Shown: positions 25,346 to 35,782, counted from the first letter of the stretch. The stretch: DNA of 64,000 nucleotides from UBA4085 sp964556755 (GCA_964556755.1 CAZKXI010000015.1:10794-74793); one strand, 5' to 3'. Made by a program: numbers and translations. The notes: generated from the sequence alone by a model not told the origin.

Positions 25346-25374
25346 TTGACAACCATCCCTCGCGCTTTTATATT
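25346..25374 (+). promoter_or_regulatory. sigma-70 promoter of the bifunctional-nuclease-domain gene
   Basis: TTGACA (25346-25351), 17-bp spacer, TATATT (25369-25374). Start near 25381 and a leader of about 26 nt with GGAAAG. Confidence 0.7.
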
Positions 25375-25406
25375 CAAAATCCGCCCGACTCGGTAGGAAA
25401 GAAGCC

Positions 25407-25892
25407 ATGGAAATCCGCATGAGGATCAAGGGTCTGTTCCAGGACCCCATCTCGCATATGCCCGTCGTCCTGCTCGAAGAGGAGGAGGGCGGCCGGGCCC
25501 TGCCCATCTGGATCGGGACCTTCGAGGCCAACGCCATCGCCCTGATCATCGAGAACGTCCCCACGCCCCGTCCGATGACCCACGACCTTCTCAAGGCCTT
25601 CCTCGGCCGGCTGGGCATCGAGGTGGAGCGCATCGTCGTCACCGAGGTCCGCAACGACACCTACTTCGCCTCGATCCACTGCCGCTCGGGCGAGAGCCGC
25701 ATGGTCTTCGACGCCCGTCCCTCCGACGCCATCGCCCTGGCCCTGCGCACGGCGTCGCCCATCTTCGCGGAGCAGGACGTCGTGGAGAGGGGCCGGGAGA
25801 AGCAGGCAGCCCAAGAGGACAGAGGCGCCGATCCGTTGCTGCGCTGGATGGAGCGGCTCGGGACGGCCGAGCTGGGCAAGTACAAGATGTAA
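25407..25892 (+). CDS. bifunctional nuclease (BFN, DUF151) domain protein
   Basis: A 161-residue protein that is almost entirely one BFN domain: VVLLEEEEGGRALPIWIGTFEANAIAL, RPMTHDLLKAFLGRLG, and DARPSDAIALALRTASPIF. Family members are small, widespread proteins; the plant version has RNase and DNase activity, while the bacterial role is unsettled. The variable C-terminal tail is charged. It converges with lptFG (4-nt gap). Confidence 0.9.
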   Translation: MEIRMRIKGLFQDPISHMPVVLLEEEEGGRALPIWIGTFEANAIALIIENVPTPRPMTHDLLKAFLGRLGIEVERIVVTEVRNDTYFASIHCRSGESRMVFDARPSDAIALALRTASPIFAEQDVVERGREKQAAQEDRGADPLLRWMERLGTAELGKYKM

Positions 25893-25896
25893 AAGG

Positions 25897-28233
25897 CTAG
25901 GTTCGGACGCGCAGGAACAGCCAGCCGCCCAGGAGGCCGAAGAAGACGTTGGGGCCCCAGGCCGCCAGCGGGGCGCTCAGCACGCCCACGTAGCCCAGGC
26001 TGCGAAAGACGCCCAGCATGATCCAATAGACGACGGCGATGCCCAGGCTGACCGCGATGCCGACCAGGGCGCCGCGCTTGCCCATGGCGAAGGCGAAGGG
26101 CAGCCCCAGCAGGGTCATGACCAGGGACACCCAGGGAAAGGACAGCTTGAAGGCCAGGTCCACCCGGGGCCGGCGGGCGTCGAAGCCGAGGCCCTGGATC
26201 TCCCGGACGTGGTCCCGCAGCTCTCCGTAGGTCATCTGGGCCGGCTCCTTGGCCTCGGCGAAGAAGAGGCTGCGCTCGTCGAGAAGCGGCGTCTCCCGTT
26301 CAATGAAGGGATCGAAGGTGACCGGGACGCCGTCGCGGAATTCACGGCTCCAGCCTTCGTGAAGGACGAGGGTCTCTCCCCGCAGCTCGGCCCGCTTGGC
26401 GTAGAGGCGGCTGCGGACGGCCCACTTCTCGATGTCCAGCTCGATCACCTGGAGCCCGCTCCAGGCGGCCTGGTCCGGGTCGAAGTACTGGTAGTTGTAG
26501 AAGCGGTCTCGTGTCTTGTTGGCCACCCAGCGCTGGTGAAAGACGGCGTAGGTTCTAGCCGGGGCGTCATTGAGCTCGTTCCAGGCCTCGGACGCCGCCC
26601 GGGCCGAGCGGGGCAGAACCCGCTCCTGGAGGTAGAAGGAAGCTAGGCCCAGGAGAAGGGCCATGGCCAGGGCGGGCACCACGGCCCTATAGAGGCTGAT
26701 GCCGCAGGCCTTCATGGCCGTCAGCTCGTTGCTCTTGGTCAGCAAGCCGAAGACCAGCAGGGTGGCCGTCAGGGCCAGGATCGGCAGCCCGATGTGGAGG
26801 AACTCCGGCATCCGGAAGGCCACATAGGACAGCAGCAGTCCGATCGGCTTGCCGTGCTCGTAGAGGTTGTCGATCTGCTCGAAGAAGGTGACGATGGCCG
26901 AGACCGCGGCCAGGCTGGCCAGCGCCAGCCCGGCGATGAAGAGGTATTTGCGCAGGATGTAGCGGTCCAGCGTCTGCAGCACGGGAAGGGCCCGCCGGAT
27001 GCGGATCACGGGAGCGGGCCGGGACTCGGGCGGCGCCGGGTCCGCCTCCCCCGTCCGGGCTTGGCCCCGACGCCGGAGAAGCAGCGGGACCTCGCGGGCC
27101 GAGGTGGCGAAGAGCCATAGCCCCAGGACCCCGAAGACGATGTCCGCGCCCCACATCCCCAGCCAGGGCTCGATCCGGCCCTTGATGGCCAGGTTCTCCC
27201 CGGCCGTGATGAAGACGTAGTAGAGGAAGATGATGACGATGCTCAGGGTGAAGCCGCTGGCCCGCCCCCCCTTGCGGGTGGAGATGCCCAGCGGCAGCCC
27301 CAGAAAGACGAAGATCCAGCAGGCGAAGGGCAGGGCGTACTTCTTGTGGATCTCGACCTCGTAGCGGCGCAGATCCATCTCGGCTTCGGCCCGGGCCGGG
27401 GCGTTCCCCTCGCGGAGGGAGGCGGTCCGGCGGGCCTGGGCCTCGGTCCGGGCCTCCCGCAGCTCGCCGATGGTCATCTCCCGCTGCCGCTTGACGGCGC
27501 TGAAGGAGCCGAAGACCTTCTCGCCATCCAGCTCCTCCTCGACCCGGCCGGAGAACGTCATCGGGTACTTAGCCGGATCGTTCATGTCGACGTCGTGCTC
27601 GGAAGCCTCGGTCAGGCGGAGGATGGCCCGCCGGGCCTCCGGCAGGATGCTGAGGCCGCCTTCCCGGGCCAGGAGGATTCTCTGCCCGGTGCGCGACTCG
27701 CTGGAGGCGATGAAGACCTTGGACCAGTCTCCGTTCGGGGCGGCTTCGCGGTAGTAGATGGTCAGGCCCGAGATGAGCTGGTTGAACGTCCGCGGCGCGA
27801 CCTGGGTCTCGGCCCGCTGGGCCAGGGCCTCGGCGAAGGTCCGTTGGAAGCGGAAATTGGCCGCCGGCGCCGCCGACTGGGCCAGCCAGGACGTCGCGGC
27901 CCAGCCGGCCAGGCCGAAGAGGAGCAGCGGCAGAAGCAGCCGCCCGTGCCCCACGCCCAAAGACTTGAAAGCGGTGATCTCGGAGTCGGAGGACATCCGG
28001 CTCAGCCCGGCCAGCACACCCATCAGGACCGACATCGGCACGGTGAAGGCCAGGATGCCCGGCAGGACGTCGACAAGGAGGCGGCCGATCAGGCTCAGGG
28101 GGACGCCGCGGGTGATGAACAGCTCCGGGTAGAGCAGGAGCTGGTTCATCAGCAGGACGAAGCTGTAGACGCCCAGGCCGATGAGGAAGGGAGTGGCCAC
28201 TTCGCGCAGGACGTAGCGATCGAAGCGCTTCAT
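25897..28233 (-). CDS. LptF-LptG fusion permease of the lipopolysaccharide exporter
   Basis: LptF and LptG are normally separate inner-membrane subunits that, with the LptB ATPase, extract LPS and send it to the periplasmic bridge. Here one 778-residue protein contains both. Half one begins FDRYVLREVATPFLIGLGVYSF and ends near 380 with its last three helices; half two begins LDRYILRKYLFIAGLALASL at about 415. Each half has three helices, a periplasmic beta-jellyroll domain and three more helices. The linker (about 385-410) is basic and proline-rich. lptB lies separately at 42936. Its promoter predicts a 3-nt leader. Confidence 0.9.
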   Translation of the reverse strand: MKRFDRYVLREVATPFLIGLGVYSFVLLMNQLLLYPELFITRGVPLSLIGRLLVDVLPGILAFTVPMSVLMGVLAGLSRMSSDSEITAFKSLGVGHGRLLLPLLLFGLAGWAATSWLAQSAAPAANFRFQRTFAEALAQRAETQVAPRTFNQLISGLTIYYREAAPNGDWSKVFIASSESRTGQRILLAREGGLSILPEARRAILRLTEASEHDVDMNDPAKYPMTFSGRVEEELDGEKVFGSFSAVKRQREMTIGELREARTEAQARRTASLREGNAPARAEAEMDLRRYEVEIHKKYALPFACWIFVFLGLPLGISTRKGGRASGFTLSIVIIFLYYVFITAGENLAIKGRIEPWLGMWGADIVFGVLGLWLFATSAREVPLLLRRRGQARTGEADPAPPESRPAPVIRIRRALPVLQTLDRYILRKYLFIAGLALASLAAVSAIVTFFEQIDNLYEHGKPIGLLLSYVAFRMPEFLHIGLPILALTATLLVFGLLTKSNELTAMKACGISLYRAVVPALAMALLLGLASFYLQERVLPRSARAASEAWNELNDAPARTYAVFHQRWVANKTRDRFYNYQYFDPDQAAWSGLQVIELDIEKWAVRSRLYAKRAELRGETLVLHEGWSREFRDGVPVTFDPFIERETPLLDERSLFFAEAKEPAQMTYGELRDHVREIQGLGFDARRPRVDLAFKLSFPWVSLVMTLLGLPFAFAMGKRGALVGIAVSLGIAVVYWIMLGVFRSLGYVGVLSAPLAAWGPNVFFGLLGGWLFLRVRT

Positions 28234-28242
28234 GGCTCCGCC

Positions 28243-28271
28243 ATTCTGACACAGGCGAAAAACCGGGTCAA
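28243..28271 (-). promoter_or_regulatory. sigma-70 promoter of lptFG
   Basis: On the minus strand, TTGACC (28271-28266), 17-bp spacer, CAGAAT (28248-28243), then nine bases GGCGGAGCC and the ATG, the same layout as ddl and pyrK. Confidence 0.5.
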
Positions 28272-28289
28272 TTTACCGGGCGAAGAGCG

Positions 28290-28337
28290 AAAAAAAAGCC
28301 GCCCCCATCCCTGTCCGAAGACGGGGATGAGGGCGGC
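28290..28337 (-). terminator. Rho-independent terminator of groESL
   Basis: On the minus strand, a long GC-rich stem (outer arms GCCGCCC at 28337-28331 and GGGCGGC at 28304-28298) with loop region TCTTCGG, followed by eight T (28297-28290), 34 nt after the groEL stop. Confidence 0.9.
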
Positions 28338-28370
28338 TGGAGGGACGTTGCGATCGCCGCGGGGGCGCGA

Positions 28371-29990
<1,620 letters not shown>

Positions 29991-30022
29991 ATCCGTTCTC
30001 TCCTTATCCTATGTCGCCCGGT

Positions 30023-30310
30023 TCAGCTGACGATGGCGAGAATCTCTTCCTCGCGGAGGATGAGGTGCTCGACGCCGTCGATGTTGACCTCGGTGCCGCT
30101 GTACTTGCCGATCAGGACCTTGTCGCCCTTCTTGACCTGCAGCGGGACGACCTTGCCGTCCTCGTTGACCTTGCCCTTGCCGGCCTCGATGATCTCGGCC
30201 TGCTGGGGCTTTTCCTTGGCGGTATCGGGGATGATGATGCCGCCGCGCCGGACTTCCTGCTCCTCGATTCTCTTGACCAGCACTCGGTCATAGAGCGGGG
30301 AAATCTTCAT
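30023..30310 (-). CDS. groES: co-chaperonin GroES
   Basis: The 95-residue lid of the GroEL cage. It has KISPLYDRVLVKRIEEQE, the mobile-loop region EVRRGGIIIPDTAKEKPQ, and LIGKYSGTEVNIDG. The ATG at 30310 gives the standard start and has GAGGAGG upstream; a longer frame reaching 30388 crosses the promoter and operator and is not real. It is controlled by CIRCE operators. Confidence 0.97.
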   Translation of the reverse strand: MKISPLYDRVLVKRIEEQEVRRGGIIIPDTAKEKPQQAEIIEAGKGKVNEDGKVVPLQVKKGDKVLIGKYSGTEVNIDGVEHLILREEEILAIVS

Positions 30311-30333
30311 GAAAACCTCCTCGATGATTGGAA

Positions 30334-30360
30334 TTAGCAGTCTCTTGCGAGAGGTGCTAA
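30334..30360. promoter_or_regulatory. CIRCE operator 1 (HrcA site)
   Basis: TTAGCAGTC, nine bases, AGGTGCTAA: the CIRCE palindrome with one drifted base in each arm. It covers the predicted groES transcription start and touches the -10 box, so bound HrcA would block initiation. Confidence 0.88.
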
Positions 30361-30388
30361 TAATAGGCAAACAGAAGCCCCTTGTCAA
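30360..30388 (-). promoter_or_regulatory. sigma-70 promoter of groESL
   Basis: On the minus strand, perfect TTGACA (30388-30383), 17-bp spacer, TATTAT (30365-30360). Confidence 0.85.
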
Positions 30389-30405
30389 GGGGGAAGAAGC
30401 AAAAA

Positions 30406-30432
30406 TTAGCAGATCTTAGCGTCGACTGCTAA
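30406..30432. promoter_or_regulatory. CIRCE operator 2 (HrcA site)
   Basis: TTAGCAGAT, nine bases, GACTGCTAA. A second, weaker CIRCE lying 17 bp upstream of the groES -35 box and overlapping the stop codon of the Fis-like gene. Confidence 0.75.
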
Positions 30433-30662
30433 AATTTCTTGATTTTGAGAGACTTGGCCCTGTTGTGAAGGGTGTTCCGGTGCAACCCGAGGGCCTTGGC
30501 CATCTCGGTCTTGTTCCCGTTGTGCCGCTTCAGCGAGGCCTCGAGGAAGAGCTTCTGGAACTCCTTCTCGGCGTCGCGGAAGCGGACCCCCTTCTCGACC
30601 AGGTCCTCGATCAGGAGCTCCATCTTCTGGTGGATGTTGAGCTCCTTGAACTTTCTATCCAT
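30429..30662 (-). CDS. small Fis-type helix-turn-helix protein
   Basis: A 77-residue protein. The C-terminal half is the Fis/NtrC DNA-binding helix-turn-helix (FLEASLKRHNGNKTEMAKALGLHRNTLHNRAKSL). The N-terminal half (HQKMELLIEDLVEKGVRF) is a likely dimer helix. There is no AAA+ domain, so it cannot itself activate sigma-54, but it has the DNA-binding half of such activators. The ATG overlaps the cvpA stop (TAATG), making it the last gene of a PHP-cvpA-fis-like set. Confidence 0.85.
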   Translation of the reverse strand: MDRKFKELNIHQKMELLIEDLVEKGVRFRDAEKEFQKLFLEASLKRHNGNKTEMAKALGLHRNTLHNRAKSLKIKKF

Positions 30663-31222
30663 TATTTGATCGGCTCGGGAGCGGGCTCGGCCGTCGGGAC
30701 GGGAGCCTCGGGCTTGGCCATCAGCTCGCCGTAGGCGGTCTTGATCTGGTCCTTGAGCTCGGCCGGGACCAGCTGGACGGCGGCCTTGGTGATCTTGTAG
30801 ACCGTGGGCGCCAGCTTGGAGCCCATCAGGGCGCTCTTGTTGACGGGGAAGGCCAGCATGGCGAAGACGATGGCGCCGGCGATGAGGACGCCCTCGGCGC
30901 AGCCGATGATGCCGCCCAGGAGATTGTTGACGAAGCCGAGCGAGCCCTTGGTGGCCTTGCCGATCAGCCCGGCCAGGAAGCCGCCGATGATCAGGACGGC
31001 CAGGAACAGAAGCAGGAAGCCGACGAAGTTGGCCGCGGCCGGATTCTTGATGAACTTGCCGGCGAACGAGGCGACCGGCTTGTAGAGGCTGGCCGCCACG
31101 AGGATGCCGGCCACGATGACGAGCAGGCCGATGATCTCCCGGACGAAGCCCTTGACCAGCCCGACGATGACCGCGATCAACACCAAGCCCGCCAGAACGA
31201 TGTCCAACCAGTTGAACGGCAT
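30662..31222 (-). CDS. cvpA: CvpA-family membrane protein
   Basis: A 186-residue protein with four hydrophobic helices and the CvpA start FNWLDIVLAGLVLIAVIVGLVKGFVREI. Other landmarks are NFVGFLLLFLAVLIIGG, NNLLGGIIGCAEGVLI, and a soluble, proline-rich C-terminal tail. CvpA proteins act in envelope homeostasis and, in E. coli, are encoded with purF; here purC lies two genes upstream. Its start immediately follows the PHP gene's stop. Confidence 0.85.
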   Translation of the reverse strand: MPFNWLDIVLAGLVLIAVIVGLVKGFVREIIGLLVIVAGILVAASLYKPVASFAGKFIKNPAAANFVGFLLLFLAVLIIGGFLAGLIGKATKGSLGFVNNLLGGIIGCAEGVLIAGAIVFAMLAFPVNKSALMGSKLAPTVYKITKAAVQLVPAELKDQIKTAYGELMAKPEAPVPTAEPAPEPIK

Positions 31223-32110
31223 TTAGGCTCTCCTCCTCGAAATCAGTGCGCTTATCATTCCATAATGGCCGTCCCGAATCAAGCCGAAAGGCACCTGCGG
31301 CTTGACCCGGCCATGGAAGTCGGAGCCGGCGGTGGCCACCAGGCCCAGGGCCTTGGCGGCGGCCGCGTAGAAGCGGGTCTGGGCCTCGTCGTGGTAGGAC
31401 GTGAAGACCTCCAGCCCCTCCAGGCCGCGGGCCCGCAGGACGGCCAGGTCGGCCTCGGTCGTGTTCTGGAAATAGGCCCCCGGATGGGACAGCACGGGGA
31501 CGGCGCCGGAGGCCGGGGCCCTCTCGAGGACGTCGAGCAGCGGTATGTGGCGCTTGACGGCGAAGGCGGGCTTGCCCTCCATGAAATAGTCGATATAGAA
31601 ATGCTTGGGCGCGAGGGGCTGGCCGGACGCGTCGTAATAGACGGCCAGGCGCGGGTCGCGTCGCGACTCCGGCTTGTCCAGCAGGATCTGGGCGATCTTG
31701 ACGCCCAGGGGCGGGGTCGACCCCGTCGCGGCCGCCACCTCCTCCCAAGTCAGATCGAAGCCGAGCCGGCGGAGATTGTCGACCCGCTCGCGGGCCTCGA
31801 TCCAGCGGCCGTCGTTGACGTGGGCGGCGATGCGGGCGATGGCCGGGTGGGTCCAGTCGAGGAACGGCAGGAGGCAGTGGAACTCGCGGCCGCCGTAGGT
31901 CGCGGTCACTTCCATCGAGGGGACGATCTCCACCCCGGCGGCCCGCCCGGTCTCGATGGCCTCGGGGTAGGCGGCCACCGAGTCGTGGTCGGAGAGGGAG
32001 ATGGCGACGAATCCGGCGGTCCGGGCCATGTCGACGATCTGGGCGGGCGTGAACTCGCCGTCGCTGGAGAAAGTCGAGTGGATGTGGAAGTCGACGAAGC
32101 CCGGCTTCAT
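31223..32110 (-). CDS. PHP-domain phosphoesterase
   Basis: A 295-residue metal-dependent phosphoesterase. The N-terminus VDFHIHSTFSSDGEFTP carries the first metal ligands (HxH), followed by SLSDHDSVAAYPEA, IVPSMEVTA, and the C-terminal AGSDFHGR. Relatives split nucleoside 3',5'-bisphosphate or related small phosphates; the middle insert LPFLDWTHPAI is typical of that group. GGAGGGG precedes the ATG. It lies between purC and cvpA in one direction. Confidence 0.87.
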   Translation of the reverse strand: MKPGFVDFHIHSTFSSDGEFTPAQIVDMARTAGFVAISLSDHDSVAAYPEAIETGRAAGVEIVPSMEVTATYGGREFHCLLPFLDWTHPAIARIAAHVNDGRWIEARERVDNLRRLGFDLTWEEVAAATGSTPPLGVKIAQILLDKPESRRDPRLAVYYDASGQPLAPKHFYIDYFMEGKPAFAVKRHIPLLDVLERAPASGAVPVLSHPGAYFQNTTEADLAVLRARGLEGLEVFTSYHDEAQTRFYAAAAKALGLVATAGSDFHGRVKPQVPFGLIRDGHYGMISALISRRRA

Positions 32111-32160
32111 GGACGCCCTATCCCCTCCGCCATTTCGCTCATCCCGCAGAGAATGGCGCG

Positions 32161-33051
32161 CTAGATCTCTGCCTTGCCGGTCAGGAGGCGGAAGATGTCC
32201 AGGTACTTCTCGGACGTCTTGGCGATGATATCGGGGGGCAGAGCCGGCGGATCGGACTGCTTGTCCCAGCCGGTCGTCTCGAGGTAATCGCGGACGAACT
32301 GCTTATCCAGGCTGGGCTGGCCCTGGCCGGGCTCGTAGGTGGCCAGCGGCCAGAAGCGCGACGAGTCGGGGGTGAAGATCTCGTCGACCAGGATCAGGGT
32401 CTCGCCGTCCAGCCCGAACTCGAACTTGGTGTCGGCGATGATGATGCCCTTGGACAGGGCGTGTAGGGAGGCCTTCTGGAAGAGATCCAGGCTGACCTTG
32501 CGGATCTTCTTGGCCAGAGCCGGGCCGGTGACCCGCTCCATGTCCTTGAAGGAGATGTTCTCGTCGTGGCCCTGCTCGGCCTTGGTCGAGGGGGTGAAGA
32601 TGGGCTCTTCCAGGCGGTCGGACTCCTTCAGGCCGGGCGGGAGCTTGAGGCCGCAGACCCGGCCGCTCTTCTTGTATTCCTTCCAGCCCGATCCGGAGAG
32701 ATAGCCCCGGACGACGCACTCGATCGGGACGACCTGGGTCCGGCGGACGAGCATCGAGCGCTTGTCCAGGGCGGCCCGGTGCGGCTGCAGGGCGGCCGGG
32801 AAGGCGGCCGCGTCGGCGGTGATGACGTGGTTCTCGACGATCAGCGAGGTGGTGTCGAACCAGAACGCGGACAGCTGGGTCAGGACCGCGCCCTTGTTGG
32901 GGATGAGCGAGGGCAGGACGTAGTCGAAGGCCGAGATGCGGTCGGTGGCGACGATCAGCAGGTCGTCACCCACCTCGTAGACGTTGCGGACCTTGCCCTT
33001 CTTGAAGAGGCGAAGGCCGGGCAAGTCGATGTCGGCGGCGGCTTGGGTCAT
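32161..33051 (-). CDS. purC: SAICAR synthase
   Basis: PurC couples CAIR and aspartate using ATP in purine synthesis. The 296-residue protein has the eukaryote/Bacteroidetes-length form with GKVRNVYEVGDDLLIVATDRISAFDYVL, the CAIR-binding VECVVRGYLSGSGWKEY-like stretch, IIADTKFEFGLDG, and LVDEIFTPDSSRFWP. All ATP- and metal-binding segments appear intact. A ribosome site (AAAGGTG) precedes the ATG. Confidence 0.95.
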   Translation of the reverse strand: MTQAAADIDLPGLRLFKKGKVRNVYEVGDDLLIVATDRISAFDYVLPSLIPNKGAVLTQLSAFWFDTTSLIVENHVITADAAAFPAALQPHRAALDKRSMLVRRTQVVPIECVVRGYLSGSGWKEYKKSGRVCGLKLPPGLKESDRLEEPIFTPSTKAEQGHDENISFKDMERVTGPALAKKIRKVSLDLFQKASLHALSKGIIIADTKFEFGLDGETLILVDEIFTPDSSRFWPLATYEPGQGQPSLDKQFVRDYLETTGWDKQSDPPALPPDIIAKTSEKYLDIFRLLTGKAEI

Positions 33052-33139
33052 GGGGCACCTTTCTGGCGCTGGGGCTCGTGGCTCGAACGCCTGGAATCAT
33101 ACCCCAAGAAGGAAAGAGGAAGCAATCAAGGGGCCGGCG

Positions 33140-35782
33140 CTAGTCTTTGTGCCTGGGCAGCCCGGCCAGGTAGCGCTGCCGGATCTCCTCCGCGGACAGG
33201 GCCCGGTCGTAGATCGCCACCTCGTCGATCGAGCCGTCGAACTTCCAGTCCGGCTGGCCGCGGTTGGAACCTGAGCCGATGCGCAGAGGCTCGTCCGGCT
33301 GAGACAGGATCGACTGGGTGATGGCCCCCGTCTTCAGCAGAGCGCCGTTCAGGTAGATGCTGGCGCTGCGGGACGAGAAGATCACGCCGGCCACGTGGCA
33401 CCAAACGCCCTGCGGAAAAGGGGCGTCGGCGACGACGGCATCGATGCTCCAATCTCCCCCATCGCCGTAATAGGAGTGGCCGTGCCGGACGCCCCAGATC
33501 AACTGATCCTTCGAATTCAGGAAGAGGGCGTAGGCGACGCCATCATAGGTCATGGCGCCTTTGGCGATGATCGTTTGGATCGACCGGCCCGGGCCGGCGA
33601 CCTTGATCCAGGCCTCCATCGTCAGCTCGTGCAGGATGTCCAAATAAGGGGGCGTCCTCGCCGCGGGCTGAAAGCTCTCCATCTTCCAGATCTCCGGGCG
33701 CCTGGCCCCGGCCTGAAAGGCGATGCTCCCGCCTTCAGGGTGGATGCGCAGCCCGGAGGAGCCGTCACCGAAAGCCGTGTCCGTAGCCAGAACGCCGGCC
33801 ATCGCGGGCTCCCGGTCGCTCGGCGAGATACGCCACATTTCCAGCCGGTAGGCGGACGGGGCGCTCTCGACCGCCTTGGCGAAGAAAAGGTATCGGCCGT
33901 CGGGCGCCCAGACCAGCCCCTCGCGCCGAATCGCTTCGCGGCCGCCCAGTCGGAGGATCTCGCGGGCTTCGCCCCCCTGGCTCGGCATGGTCCACAGACT
34001 GTCGGAGAATCCTACCGCCGTCCGGGCGCGGAGCGTGAAGGCCAGCTCCATCTCGTTCGGGGAGAGGGCCAGGTTCGTGATCTCCGATCCCAGCGGCGCG
34101 CCGTAGAGATCCGCCTCGCTTCCCGAGGCCGGATCGCGCTTCAGAATACGGTAAGCCTTGTCGGCGAAAGCGATGTCGGGCCGGGCCAGATAGAGGGTTT
34201 TCCCGTCTCGCGTCCATTCGCCTCCCAAGGCGTCCGCCTCGGGGTTGCTCGAGAGCACGCCCGCGACTCCCCCGGTCCGGACATCGACCCGACAGAACCC
34301 CCTGTGCCGGAGCTGGCGGTCAGAACCGGACAGGAAAATCGAAGTCCCGTTCCCGGTCCAGCGGGAGATACCTGGCGTCTCCAGGTCGAACGGAAAGGGG
34401 ATTTCCTTCTCCTCCCCGGTCTGAAGCGAGCGGACGCAGAGCACCCAGCGCCCGTCCTCCCGGCTCGCGTAGTAGGAGAGCATTCGCCCGTCGGGCGAGA
34501 AGAGGGGATACCGGGTCGTTCCGGCGGAGCGCGCGCCCATGCGGGCCGGGGCGGCCAGAAGCTGCGCCGCGGCCGCATCATACCCGACGGTGTAGGCATC
34601 CGTCCCCCCGCTCTCGAGGGCGTAGTAGAAGGACCCGCCTCGGGTGAAGCCCAGAGGCTCGATCGGCCCGGTATCGGATTTGACCGCCAGGGGAGCGCCC
34701 GAAGGCTTCCCGTTGGCCACGGGGATCGACCACATGCCCCATTGGACGGCGCGGTCGCTGATGAAGAGAACGCTCTTGCCGTCGGGCGCCCAGCCGAGCA
34801 GCCGGTCGTCGGCGGGATGCTGGATCAGGGGAACCTCTTGGCTCCCGTCGACCGCCAGGAGGAAGATGTCGCTGCCGTCCGAGTCCTCCGGCTGCGGATA
34901 GTCGTAGGCGACGAAGCGGCCGTCCGGGGAGAAGCAGCGCGGACGCGCTCGGCGCTTGCCGAGCGTCTTCAGGATGCGGACCGAGCCGTCGCCCGCCGAG
35001 ATCAAGGCGATCTGGTGGGCCTCGGACCCGCCGCTCCCGTCCCGGAGAGAAAGCGAGGCGAGGATGCGGGCGCCGTCCGGCGACCAGGCGCCGAGATCGA
35101 GGCCGCTGAGGCGCTCGTTCCGGAGGAGGGCCCTCTGCCCGAACCCGTCCGTGCCGATCAGCCGCAGCTCGTAGAGAGAGTCGTCGGTGACCCAGACGTA
35201 GGCCACGCGCCGGCCGTCCGGAGAGATGATGGACCTGGCGCCGGGATACTCGAGCCGGTTGGTATTCTTCGTCAGGTCGCGCGTCTCCCCGGTGGCCAGA
35301 TCGCGCAGGGCGATATTGGCGGTGACCCGATTGGTGAAGGACAGATAGCGCCCGTCCCAGGACGGGGCGCCCTCGGCGTTCACCTCGGGCCCCGTCCACA
35401 CGCGGCGGACGACCGGGTAGGAGCCGCCGGGCTTGGGGCTCAGAGCGGCCAGGCGCGAGCGGGCCTCGGCCAGAGGCTCCTTTTGGTCGGCGAACTCGCG
35501 GACCACGCGCTCGTAGGCGGGACGGGCTTGGGGATTCTGGAGGATCTCGTAGCACCGGCCCAGCCGGACCAGCGCCTGGGCCGCCACGGCCCGATGAGAG
35601 CCGTTGGCCAGCTTGCGGTACTGCTCGATGGCGCTGGTCAAGTTTCCGTCGACCAGCTCCGCCTTGAGGGCCGCCTGGAGGGCCACTTCCGCCTGGATAT
35701 CTCCGGCCTGGCCGGCCGGGAGACCGGCCGGCCGGACCGGGCCGAGCAGAGCCGCCGCCAGCAGCAGGCATTTCAGCTTCAT
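33140..35782 (-). CDS. secreted TPR / WD40-like propeller / LamG protein
   Basis: An 880-residue secreted protein in three parts. After a signal peptide (MKLKCLLLAAALLGPVRP), residues about 30-115 form a short TPR-like region (AIEQYRKLANGSHRAVAAQALVRLGRCYE). About 125-690 is a TolB-type propeller with repeated PD40 phrases such as IISPDGRRVAYVW, CFSPDGRFVAYDYP and LFSPDGRMLSYYA. About 700-880 is a LamG-type jelly roll: LTMEAWIKVAGPG, WCHVAGVIFSSRSASIYLNG, and IDEVAIYDRALSAEEI. It probably binds carbohydrate or protein outside the inner membrane. The closeness to the two-component genes may be chance. Confidence 0.85.
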   Translation of the reverse strand: MKLKCLLLAAALLGPVRPAGLPAGQAGDIQAEVALQAALKAELVDGNLTSAIEQYRKLANGSHRAVAAQALVRLGRCYEILQNPQARPAYERVVREFADQKEPLAEARSRLAALSPKPGGSYPVVRRVWTGPEVNAEGAPSWDGRYLSFTNRVTANIALRDLATGETRDLTKNTNRLEYPGARSIISPDGRRVAYVWVTDDSLYELRLIGTDGFGQRALLRNERLSGLDLGAWSPDGARILASLSLRDGSGGSEAHQIALISAGDGSVRILKTLGKRRARPRCFSPDGRFVAYDYPQPEDSDGSDIFLLAVDGSQEVPLIQHPADDRLLGWAPDGKSVLFISDRAVQWGMWSIPVANGKPSGAPLAVKSDTGPIEPLGFTRGGSFYYALESGGTDAYTVGYDAAAAQLLAAPARMGARSAGTTRYPLFSPDGRMLSYYASREDGRWVLCVRSLQTGEEKEIPFPFDLETPGISRWTGNGTSIFLSGSDRQLRHRGFCRVDVRTGGVAGVLSSNPEADALGGEWTRDGKTLYLARPDIAFADKAYRILKRDPASGSEADLYGAPLGSEITNLALSPNEMELAFTLRARTAVGFSDSLWTMPSQGGEAREILRLGGREAIRREGLVWAPDGRYLFFAKAVESAPSAYRLEMWRISPSDREPAMAGVLATDTAFGDGSSGLRIHPEGGSIAFQAGARRPEIWKMESFQPAARTPPYLDILHELTMEAWIKVAGPGRSIQTIIAKGAMTYDGVAYALFLNSKDQLIWGVRHGHSYYGDGGDWSIDAVVADAPFPQGVWCHVAGVIFSSRSASIYLNGALLKTGAITQSILSQPDEPLRIGSGSNRGQPDWKFDGSIDEVAIYDRALSAEEIRQRYLAGLPRHKD

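Noticed and set aside
22251..25349. 1032-residue open frame opposite the second TonB receptor
   Set aside because: It runs antisense to a well-recognised gene, has Val/Gly/Ala-rich low-complexity composition and no domain. It results from high GC at third positions.
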